A stretch of DNA of 12,887 bases from an uncultured Nitrospinaceae bacterium (lineage in GTDB: Bacteria; Nitrospinota; Nitrospinia; Nitrospinales; VA-1). The notes under the pieces were generated by a model. The model was given only the letters and a program-made list of their open reading frames with translations. It did not search any database and was not told where the DNA came from. Location of the stretch: positions 1 to 12,887 of the forward strand of contig CALJGH010000157.1 of the NCBI GenBank assembly GCA_938073925.1, read 5' to 3'. Below, in pieces: positions 1-6,568 of this stretch (its first letter is position 1; every line of letters starts with the position of its first letter). The translations under genes were made by a program, and so were the position numbers.

Positions 1-857
1 TGCGCGCGGGTTTTGCAAGGATTTCCGTTAAAAGAGGAAATGGTACTCAAACTATTACTTATTTAAAGGCCGGAGATTTTTATGGAGCTGATGAACTCTA
101 TAGAGCTTGGAAAGGTGAACCAAATATCAGCTTAAGGGTAACTATAACAGCAATTGGATATGTGGAAATTCTTCGGGTGCCAACAAAGATAATTGAAAAT
201 CATTTGTTTGATTATTGGGATACAAAAAGAAAAGGTGGAACAAGGGTTGGTAGCCCAGCGAAAAAAATGCCTAGTTCGGAGCCAAAAAAACAAAGGATAC
301 AAGATTTTTTTGATCAGACCCTTGTTGAGGGAGCTCTGCAGGAATGGTCTGTCCAGGAACGTTTTGTTAATGGAACTCAGGCAATGTTGATAAATTTGGA
401 TAGATGTGTCCGTTGCGATGACTGTGTTCGGGCTTGCGCCGCAACTCACGATGGTAATCCAAGATTTGTTAGGCATGGAAAAACTTTTCAAAACTGGATG
501 GTGGCGAATGCATGCATGCATTGTGCGGACCCTGTATGCATGATAGGTTGCCCTACCGGCGCGATCCATCGTTCCATGTCAGGTGGAATGGTAATCATAA
601 ATGATGATACCTGCATCGGATGTGAAACATGTGCGAATTCTTGTCCCTACTCGAATATACGCATGGTTTCGATTCGTGATAAAGAGGGTGATCATATATT
701 AGACCCGAACAATCATAAACCCATTATTAAAGCGACTAAATGTGATCTTTGCGCAGACCAGTTAACTGGACCCGCCTGCGCTTATGCCTGCCCACATGAT
801 GCACTCAATAGAGTAGATTTTCGAGAAGTAACCATGAATCAAAATACTACAAGCTAA
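1..857 (+). CDS. cNMP-binding-like domain fused to four-[4Fe-4S] ferredoxin (5' partial)
   Basis: The frame is open from base 3 to the TAA at 855-857, so the gene begins left of the window. The GTG at 162 lies inside the domain and is not the start. The first ~60 visible residues resemble the end of a CRP-type cyclic-nucleotide-binding domain: a GDFYGADEL segment stands where that family has its F-x-G-E turn, followed by beta strands (VTITAI, YVEILRVP). The usual Arg-Ser/Thr phosphate-contact pair is not clearly in register, so nucleotide binding is uncertain. After a basic linker come 16 cysteines in four sets (codons from ~405 to ~791): CVRCDDCVRAC, CMHCADPVCMIGC, CIGCETCANSC, and CDLC with CAYAC. 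This is the pattern of HycB/NrfC/DmsB-type electron-transfer subunits carrying four cubane clusters. It is probably cytoplasmic, passing electrons to or from the membrane proteins encoded directly downstream. The next gene starts two bases after the stop. Parts missing upstream could add further domains. Confidence 0.88.
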   Translation, partial: RAGFARISVKRGNGTQTITYLKAGDFYGADELYRAWKGEPNISLRVTITAIGYVEILRVPTKIIENHLFDYWDTKRKGGTRVGSPAKKMPSSEPKKQRIQDFFDQTLVEGALQEWSVQERFVNGTQAMLINLDRCVRCDDCVRACAATHDGNPRFVRHGKTFQNWMVANACMHCADPVCMIGCPTGAIHRSMSGGMVIINDDTCIGCETCANSCPYSNIRMVSIRDKEGDHILDPNNHKPIIKATKCDLCADQLTGPACAYACPHDALNRVDFREVTMNQNTTS

Positions 858-859
858 TC

Positions 860-1663
860 ATGAGAAGAATCTTTGGATATATATCTTTGGCCTTTATCTT
901 TTTTATCTTGATTTCGGTTTGGACTTTAAAGATAGACAATTCTCTAGGCTATTCGGAATTTGTAAGTGGAGGCGCTTTATTTTTTATAATTTCCTTTTTG
1001 TTTTTATTTAATATAAGAAAACGTTTGCCTTTTTTGCCACTATGGCCTGCTCATAAATGGTTTTTACTTCACACTATTATGGGTTTTCTGGCACTTTTAT
1101 TATTCTGGTTGCATGCAGGAAGTTTGTGGCCAAAGGGATTATATGTTCAGATTCTTGCAAGTTTATTTTATTTAACAACATTATCGGGGATAGTAGGATT
1201 AATCATGGAAAAGATTTATCCTAATCTTTTGACTCGCATAGGTCTTGAATGCATATATGAACGCATTCCCCACGATATTGCAAAAATAAGAAAAAAGAGT
1301 GAGAAGCTGATTTTGGAATGCACAGAAAAAACAGGAAGTGATACGCTCGCAAAACATTATTTGGAAACATTAGGCTGGTTTTTTCAACGTCCACGGTTTT
1401 TTATAAATAATATTTTTGGAGGACGGGATTCACATAACTGGATAATTCAGCAATGTGCAATTCTTGAAAGATTTTTGAATGAAGCGGAACGCGAATACAT
1501 GAAACAAATATTCACTTTGGCTGAAATCAAAATAAAAATTGATCACCATTATTCTTTACAAACCATGTTGAAAAATTGGTTGCTTATTCATATTCCTCTG
1601 GCAGCAGCGGCAATGGTAATGGCAGTATGGCATTTAATCGTTATTCAGGTTTACTTTAATTAA
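860..1663 (+). CDS. Di-haem b-type membrane cytochrome, ferric-reductase-like
   Basis: A 267-residue integral membrane protein. Hydrophobic segments lie at about residues 6-21, 37-51, 67-88, 94-116 and 243-264. Two segments each carry a histidine pair separated by 13 residues (H71/H85 and H244/H258). H-X13-H pairs of this kind ligate two stacked b haems in ferric reductase/NADPH-oxidase-type transmembrane domains. H65 is an additional conserved-looking candidate in the W-P-A-H-K loop. The soluble loop at about 120-240 is charged and has no recognisable cofactor motif. Unlike ferric reductases, the protein has no FAD or NAD domain of its own; that function is encoded separately at 3599-4864. 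It starts two bases after the ferredoxin stop and ends directly against the next ATG, with no Shine-Dalgarno site, suggesting coupled translation. The likely role is moving electrons across the inner membrane. Haem binding is inferred from motif spacing only. Confidence 0.78.
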   Translation: MRRIFGYISLAFIFFILISVWTLKIDNSLGYSEFVSGGALFFIISFLFLFNIRKRLPFLPLWPAHKWFLLHTIMGFLALLLFWLHAGSLWPKGLYVQILASLFYLTTLSGIVGLIMEKIYPNLLTRIGLECIYERIPHDIAKIRKKSEKLILECTEKTGSDTLAKHYLETLGWFFQRPRFFINNIFGGRDSHNWIIQQCAILERFLNEAEREYMKQIFTLAEIKIKIDHHYSLQTMLKNWLLIHIPLAAAAMVMAVWHLIVIQVYFN

Positions 1664-3556
1664 ATGGAAGAGAATAAGTTTGATCACGATAAAAGTTCTT
1701 ATGAACGCCCCAACTTCCCTTACAAATGTGGCAGAGGCGCTATGTGGCGAACGCCCTGTTTTAAAGGTCCAAAAATAGATGGTAGTTGTGGGGGAACACA
1801 GGATTGTGAACCTTTTTTTAAAGAAGGCCGTTGGTCATGCCGCAGGGCAAAAGAATTTGGTGGTTCATGTAATGAAGGGCCAGGACCGAATGGAGAATGT
1901 TCATGGCAAAGACCACCTTGTGCCCCAAAAAAAACTTTACGGTCTATTCGGGGACAAATATCCTTTTTGACAGTAGCAACTATTATTGCTTTATTAGCTG
2001 GTTCTTTGGCTTTGAACCCAGAAGGTAGGGGTTTAGTTAGTGTTTCTGATGCTGGTCCTTTATCGAGGTCACATGAGAAGTTTACAGAAACAAAGGGTTG
2101 TTCTTCATGCCACTCTGCTCATGCTCAAGGGCCTGTTGCTTGGATAAAAGCCGTGTTTTCTCAGGAAGATATTTCGGTAGGTTGTGCTAATTGTCACTCT
2201 TTCAGCGGGTCTGGCTCGATCTCCCATAATAATAAAGATTTGATAAAAGATCGGGAAGTTAGAAAAATTGAGTGCGTCATTTGCCATCGTGAACATAATG
2301 GCGAAAGAATGAACAATCTAAAATTGACTGGTGAACAATGTAATACCTGTCATAAAAATAAGTTTGATAGTTTTTCAAAGGGGCATCCGGAATTTCCTGA
2401 AAAATATCCTTACTTTAATCGCAATTCACTTAAGTTTGATCATAGCTCACATTTAAACAAACACTTCGAAAACCCTAAGTTTTCTGATAAAGGACCCAAA
2501 TCTTGTATGGGCTGCCATCAAGTGACTTTATCGGATCGCGAGGTTCGACCTCAGGCTTTTGAAATGATTTGTGTTGAATGTCACGGATCCCAGATCAAGA
2601 AGAAAGAGTTGGTCCTGCTTCGCCTTCCCGAATTTATGCAAAACTATATTGATGGGGACTCATTGATCCAAGCCTGTAACGCTCCAGCTCAAGATAAAAC
2701 CGAGGAAGAGTTTCTCAGTGTTTCTACTGAGATCCCAGCGTTAGTTAGTTCTTTCTTATTAAATGTTCCAGAAGATGATCCAGAAACTTATGAAAAGCCT
2801 ATGCAGGAACTCATTTTGGCCATGGCAGAAGAGAGTATTCTCCCTGTTGAAGATTTGTTAAACTCCCAAACAGAAAATCCTTTGGCCGATAAACTTTTAT
2901 TGGGGATGAACCCAGAAGTACTTAAGCGCGCAGCCTGTTCCTGGGGGTTGAATCTGGAATATGAACCACCTGCAGAAGCAAAATTTGGGGGGTGGTATGC
3001 TGATATGTTGGAAGTTCGCTATAAACCCATAGGCCATCGAGATCCCGTAGCAAAAAGTTGGGTTGAGTTTGCTTTGGCCGTCTCAACCGCTCAAGACGAT
3101 GAAGATAAGGCGACTCGAGCTATTGCAATGCGAGATGAGGTTATATCAGACAAAGAAGGCGTGGGAGGGTGTGTCAAATGTCACGCTATAAACGAAACGA
3201 TCACTAAAGAGGGGAAAAAAGAATTGGAAGTTGAATGGAAGTATAAGAATGTAAATAATAGACCACATTCTCAATATTCCCATTCGAGTCACATAGAAAT
3301 AATGGGGAACAACAATTCTTGTTCAAATTGTCATATTTTAAATAGCCAAGCAGATTATATGGCCTCGTTTAAGAGTTTTGATGGGACTGAATGGTCTAGT
3401 AACTTTGAATCCATCGAAAAGAAAACTTGTATGCAGTGCCATGTAAAATCAAAGATAAATCAGGATTGTCAAACTTGCCATGTTTATCATCTCAACCCAA
3501 GATTTAAAAAGAAAATGTTTGCTGTGAAAAAACAAATTCCGGAAATTCAAAAATGA
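1664..3556 (+). CDS. Membrane-anchored decahaem cytochrome c with duplicated Cys-rich N-terminal domain
   Basis: 630 residues. Residues 1-90 hold eight cysteines in two equal modules (C22, C32, C42, C48 and C59, C69, C79, C86), none of them CxxCH. A basic stretch (KKTLRSIRG) and one membrane segment (about 99-118) follow, which by the positive-inside rule places residues 1-95 in the cytoplasm and the rest in the periplasm. Ten CxxCH haem-attachment sites begin at residues 146, 174, 204, 226, 281, 303, 503, 553, 589 and 602. H-S-S-H pairs at 260-263 and 540-543, ahead of haem sites, look like distal ligands as in c3/c7-type multihaem cytochromes. A haem-free stretch of ~195 residues (308-502) separates six haems from four. 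There is no cleavable signal, so the membrane segment is both export signal and anchor. The ATG abuts the preceding stop with no Shine-Dalgarno site. The likely role is to carry electrons between inner-membrane haem b and periplasmic partners; the direction is unknown. Confidence 0.88.
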   Translation: MEENKFDHDKSSYERPNFPYKCGRGAMWRTPCFKGPKIDGSCGGTQDCEPFFKEGRWSCRRAKEFGGSCNEGPGPNGECSWQRPPCAPKKTLRSIRGQISFLTVATIIALLAGSLALNPEGRGLVSVSDAGPLSRSHEKFTETKGCSSCHSAHAQGPVAWIKAVFSQEDISVGCANCHSFSGSGSISHNNKDLIKDREVRKIECVICHREHNGERMNNLKLTGEQCNTCHKNKFDSFSKGHPEFPEKYPYFNRNSLKFDHSSHLNKHFENPKFSDKGPKSCMGCHQVTLSDREVRPQAFEMICVECHGSQIKKKELVLLRLPEFMQNYIDGDSLIQACNAPAQDKTEEEFLSVSTEIPALVSSFLLNVPEDDPETYEKPMQELILAMAEESILPVEDLLNSQTENPLADKLLLGMNPEVLKRAACSWGLNLEYEPPAEAKFGGWYADMLEVRYKPIGHRDPVAKSWVEFALAVSTAQDDEDKATRAIAMRDEVISDKEGVGGCVKCHAINETITKEGKKELEVEWKYKNVNNRPHSQYSHSSHIEIMGNNNSCSNCHILNSQADYMASFKSFDGTEWSSNFESIEKKTCMQCHVKSKINQDCQTCHVYHLNPRFKKKMFAVKKQIPEIQK

Positions 3557-3586
3557 TTTGCAAAAAACAAATGAAGTTGTCGTGAT

Positions 3587-3592
3587 AAGGAG
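3587..3592 (+). promoter_or_regulatory. Shine-Dalgarno site that sets the TTG start
   Basis: AAGGAG lies six bases before the TTG at 3599. It is the only clear ribosome-binding site inside the visible operon and decides the start of the reductase gene. Confidence 0.75.
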
Positions 3593-3598
3593 AGAGTT

Positions 3599-4864
3599 TT
3601 GCTGAATACTGCTATAGGTTCTATTGCACTATTGTTCTTGTTGGCTCTTTTTGCCTATATACTGATTCTCATTATAAACAGTTCCAGGGCGCTGACTTTA
3701 AATCAAAAAAGAGCTGATCTGGAAGGAGAGTTGTTGAAGGTCCGTGTTGATCAAATCATTGAAGCTAAGCGATTGGAAAATGAAAAGGCGCGCTTATCTT
3801 GGAATGGATTTAGAAAATTTAAGGTGGTTTCGAAAGTTAAAGAAACTCATGACATTACTTCATTTTATCTTTCACCTCATGATGGCAAGCCTCTGCCAAG
3901 TTTTTTTCCAGGGCAGTTTCTTACTTTTCAGTTAAATATTCAGGGCAATACACATCCAGTTGTTCGCTGCTATTCCTTATCCGATAGCCCTCATCATCCA
4001 GATAGATATCGAGTCTCAATAAAGAAGGTCCCGCCCCCTAGGAATGATCCAAAAGCACCTCCTGGGTTAGTATCTAACCATTTTCATGAATCCATAAATG
4101 AAAATGACATTTTAGATGTCAAAGCGCCGAGCGGCCAATTTTTTCTCGATATCAATGCTAAAGGCCCAGTTGTTTTACTTGCAGGCGGAGTTGGTATCAC
4201 CCCCGTTCTTAGTATGTTAAATGCGTTAGTAGAAGTAGACTCACAAAGGGAAATTTGGTTTTGTTTGGGAGTGAGAAATAAGAAAGAGCATATTATGAAG
4301 GAGCACCTTGAAAAAGTTGCTAAAGAAAACCCGAATGTAAATTTGCAAGTTTTCTATAGCTCCCCAGCTGAAACTGATTTTAAAGAGAAAGATTATCATA
4401 TAGAAGGGAGAGTCAAGGTCAGCAGTTTGATTAACTTACTGCCTTCCAATAATTATGATTTTTATATTTGTGCACCACCTCCGATGGTTGAGGATTTGCG
4501 TAATGATTTAGCTGCTTGGGGTGTGCCTAAAACCAGTATCCATTTTGAGGCCTTTGGTCCCGCAACGGTTAAAAAATGCACAACAAATTCTAAAAGTGAA
4601 GGTGTACCAAAAATTGATGTGAGTTTTACTAAGTCTGGAAAAGTTTTTCCCTGGGATCCAAACTTAACCTCGCTGTTGGAATTAGCTGAAAATAATGGAA
4701 TTCCTCTAGACTCTGGATGTCGAGCTGGAAATTGTGGCACTTGTTTGACGGCGATAAAAAGTGGTGAGGTGAGTTATGTAGGAGAACCGGGATCCCTACC
4801 CGAAGAAGGGTCATGTCTGGCTTGTATTGCAGTGCCTAAAGGTGATCTCACACTGGATGCTTGA
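3599..4864 (+). CDS. Membrane-anchored NAD(P)H:FAD:[2Fe-2S] oxidoreductase
   Basis: 421 residues. The TTG start at 3599 is chosen because AAGGAG at 3587-3592 sits six bases upstream and the N-terminal membrane segment then begins at once. Order: transmembrane segment (about 7-27); charged, probably coiled-coil linker (30-66); FAD-binding barrel (about 72-180) with the R-x-Y-S-L motif RCYSLSD at 123-129; NAD(P)-binding domain (about 188-320) with LLAGGVGITP at 193-202 and the CAPPPM segment at 291-296; C-terminal plant-type [2Fe-2S] ferredoxin domain with C374, C379, C382 and C409 (C-X4-C-X2-C...C). The FAD-NAD-2Fe2S order is that of phthalate dioxygenase reductase-type proteins. The known chemistry of this family is hydride transfer from NAD(P)H to FAD, then single electrons to the 2Fe-2S centre. 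In this operon it is the obvious electron entry or exit point for the b- and c-type cytochromes. The membrane anchor is unusual for a dioxygenase reductase. It lies 42 bases after the cytochrome gene. Confidence 0.92.
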   Translation: MLNTAIGSIALLFLLALFAYILILIINSSRALTLNQKRADLEGELLKVRVDQIIEAKRLENEKARLSWNGFRKFKVVSKVKETHDITSFYLSPHDGKPLPSFFPGQFLTFQLNIQGNTHPVVRCYSLSDSPHHPDRYRVSIKKVPPPRNDPKAPPGLVSNHFHESINENDILDVKAPSGQFFLDINAKGPVVLLAGGVGITPVLSMLNALVEVDSQREIWFCLGVRNKKEHIMKEHLEKVAKENPNVNLQVFYSSPAETDFKEKDYHIEGRVKVSSLINLLPSNNYDFYICAPPPMVEDLRNDLAAWGVPKTSIHFEAFGPATVKKCTTNSKSEGVPKIDVSFTKSGKVFPWDPNLTSLLELAENNGIPLDSGCRAGNCGTCLTAIKSGEVSYVGEPGSLPEEGSCLACIAVPKGDLTLDA

Positions 4865-4886
4865 TTTTTTCAGGATAACCCGAGAT

Positions 4887-5162
4887 TTAGTTGCTGGATT
4901 TTTTAAACGAACCTTTAATCATGCGGTAGGCAAGACGTTTTCCCTCATGTTCGATGGGATGTCCAATATGATTGTCACACTCTGTGCAGATTAATACAGG
5001 AATATTAGATTTTCTTCCACTTGATTTTAGAGCTGCCAAAGATTTTGGTTGCAGTATCTTGTCCAGATAGAGCCTAATTAATTGACCGGATCCTTCCTTT
5101 CGATAGCGCACAATAAATGTGCCGCATTTCCCGCAGTCAATATCCAGCTGTCGGCTACCCAT
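4887..5162 (-). CDS. Small zinc-ribbon-like protein, function unknown
   Basis: 91 residues with two C-x-x-C knuckles (C10/C13 in DCGKCG and C59/C62 in CTECD), 45 residues apart, plus nearby histidines H65, H68 and H72. This is the arrangement of a treble-clef or zinc-ribbon fold. The middle is basic and moderately conserved in appearance (VRYRKEGSGQLIRLYLDKI). I do not recognise a named family. AAGAGAG lies about five bases before the ATG. It follows arsM on the same strand after a 74-base gap, so it may be read from the arsM promoter. It converges tail to tail with the reductase gene, with 22 bases between the stops. A role in arsenic handling is not shown; a nucleic-acid- or metal-binding role is only a guess from the cysteines. 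Confidence 0.75.
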   Translation of the reverse strand: MGSRQLDIDCGKCGTFIVRYRKEGSGQLIRLYLDKILQPKSLAALKSSGRKSNIPVLICTECDNHIGHPIEHEGKRLAYRMIKGSFKKSSN

Positions 5163-5236
5163 ACCACTCTCTTAAAAATCAAAAAAAATTATTAGCAGGG
5201 GGACGTTAAATTGATGTTCAGCCTTGCTGAATACGG

Positions 5237-6292
5237 TTAGCAACAAGCCCCATTTCCGCTAGCGGGAATACCTTCTTGTGCCGGTGCAACATTACAATCA
5301 AATGAACCGTAGTGAGTTTTGAAGTCTCCTGTCATTTTGAAGTGGTCACCGAATCGAGATTCGCTCAGCATTTTGTAGGTGTTTCCACATACAGGAACAG
5401 GAATTCCGGTCTGAAAATAATGATGATCGTCCAGAGTGAAACCATGAGGGAATTCGGGAATCGTTCCTTTATAGTATGCAACATGACCATAGTTTTCGCA
5501 GATATCTTCAAAGTCGGATTTAAAGGTTCGTACGGTCATAGAGTAGAAATCAATCATACCTGCTTTGCGCTGGATATCTTCATTGTTCAAGGTGATGGGT
5601 GTTTTCGAGACGGCCCGGTAATCCAGGCAACCGACTTTAGCAAGCATACGTCGAAAGTCTTCCATATAGAGAGCACCTCCCAGACATTCTCCCAGCAGAA
5701 CCGCGTCGGTGGTGAGTGGTTCGGGAACACGTCGACCGGTGAAGACATCCGACAGATAAAGTTCTCCTCCGGGTTTTAGTACTCTGAAAATTTCCCGGAA
5801 AACACTTTCTTTATCAGGCGAAAGATTTACGACGCAGTTGGAGATAACTACATCAACAGAGTTATCTTCAAGGTTGGCAGTAGCGAGATCCTCAATCCAT
5901 CCTTTACGAAAATCCACATTAGGTTTGTCTAAATTGAATTTACTAGTATGGTAGCCGACATGCTTTCTTGCCACCGCCAGTTGTTCGTCTGTCATATCTA
6001 TGCCGATGACCAACCCATTCGGGCCAACCACTTGCGCGAGAAGATAGCAGTCACGTCCTGACCCACAACCTAGGTCGACTACGGTTTTTCCATAAAGTGC
6101 GGATGGAAAAGTAGAGGCGCATCCGTAGAAACGGGATTGCACTTCCTCATGTATATTTTTTAAATAGGGCCTGAGGTATGCGGGCATTGAGTCTGCGGCA
6201 CAACAGGCACTGGTTTGTAGATCATTTTTAGTTTTAAGAATTTTGCCGTAGTATTCTTGAACGTCTTCACGAATATCGGTGCTGGTCTTCAC
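5237..6292 (-). CDS. arsM: Arsenite S-adenosylmethionine methyltransferase
   Basis: 351 residues, the size of the longer ArsM group. The enzyme transfers methyl groups from S-adenosylmethionine to As(III), giving methylated and partly volatile arsenicals; it acts in the cytoplasm. Visible parts: N-terminal region with C30/C31; SAM-binding Rossmann motif I VVDLGCGSGRDC (71-82) with acidic D99 at the end of strand two (GIDMT); SNCVVNL (151-157); LKPGGELYLSDVF (172-184). The four cysteines needed for As(III) binding in the characterised algal enzyme (44, 72, 174, 224) have counterparts here at 30, 58, 153 and 203, with identical spacing for the first and last pairs (28 and 50). The C-terminus ends GACC, a possible extra thiol site. 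The start is GTG at 6292, supported by AGGAG seven bases upstream (6300-6304); an overlapping ATG reads straight into TGA. No arsR, arsB or arsC is present in the window. Confidence 0.93.
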   Translation of the reverse strand: MKTSTDIREDVQEYYGKILKTKNDLQTSACCAADSMPAYLRPYLKNIHEEVQSRFYGCASTFPSALYGKTVVDLGCGSGRDCYLLAQVVGPNGLVIGIDMTDEQLAVARKHVGYHTSKFNLDKPNVDFRKGWIEDLATANLEDNSVDVVISNCVVNLSPDKESVFREIFRVLKPGGELYLSDVFTGRRVPEPLTTDAVLLGECLGGALYMEDFRRMLAKVGCLDYRAVSKTPITLNNEDIQRKAGMIDFYSMTVRTFKSDFEDICENYGHVAYYKGTIPEFPHGFTLDDHHYFQTGIPVPVCGNTYKMLSESRFGDHFKMTGDFKTHYGSFDCNVAPAQEGIPASGNGACC

Positions 6293-6316
6293 ATTAAATC
6301 TCCTGAGCGTTGAAAA

Positions 6317-6340
6317 GAGTGGAAATAAGTTTCCCCACTC
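6317..6340 (-). promoter_or_regulatory. Leader hairpin upstream of arsM
   Basis: GAGTGG and CCACTC form a perfect 6-base inverted repeat around a 12-base centre. In the arsM mRNA sense it can fold as GAGT/ACTC plus GGAAA/TTTCC with a two-base bulge and a four-base loop. It ends about 12 bases before the arsM ribosome-binding site. It could be an operator or an RNA structure; function unproven. Confidence 0.3.
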
Positions 6341-6387
6341 CTTATAAGCTGAGCTGGTTTTTCAATTTATTTTTAACCATATCATTT

Positions 6388-6407
6388 TATATAAAATATT
6401 CTATATA
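6388..6407. promoter_or_regulatory. AT-rich dyad, possible operator for arsM
   Basis: TATATA, AAATATTC, TATATA: an AT-only hyphenated dyad ~100 bases upstream of arsM. ArsR/SmtB repressors bind AT-rich dyads of this general type, but low-complexity DNA makes chance likely and no arsR is visible. Confidence 0.2.
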
Positions 6408-6568
6408 TAGGTAGTTATTTTTTGTTGAGAGACTAAATACTTCCTTACAGAATTTCGGAATAAATGAAACTAGCTTGACGGACCGAGGCAGGCTATTAAA
6501 TAATTGAATTATATAGCTTTGTTTGCTAGCTTGAATTGATTTTTCTTTTCTGTTTTTGGGGTGTTTAA

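Larger units (their letters stand above)
6293..6568. promoter_or_regulatory. Divergent promoter region between arsM and the YdcF-family gene
   Basis: 276 bases of AT-rich non-coding DNA between two divergent genes, so it must hold both promoters. For arsM it includes the AGGAG site (6300-6304), a leader hairpin (6317-6340) and an AT dyad (6388-6407). For the rightward gene a TTGACG (6475-6480) is a possible -35, but no good -10 stands at the right distance; GGGGTG five bases before the ATG serves as ribosome-binding site. I see no open frame of note. Confidence 0.5.

Noticed and set aside
162..857. A gene starting at GTG 162
   Set aside because: The same frame stays open to the left edge and encodes recognisable cNMP-binding-domain sequence, so 162 is internal.
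5217..5231. TTCAGC/GCTGAA hairpin just after the arsM stop as a terminator
   Set aside because: The stem is only six pairs and no T run follows directly in the arsM sense; the T run lies ~30 bases further on.
5312..5779. 155-codon open frame on the + strand within arsM
   Set aside because: It lies fully inside a strongly supported arsM on the other strand and has no recognisable domain.
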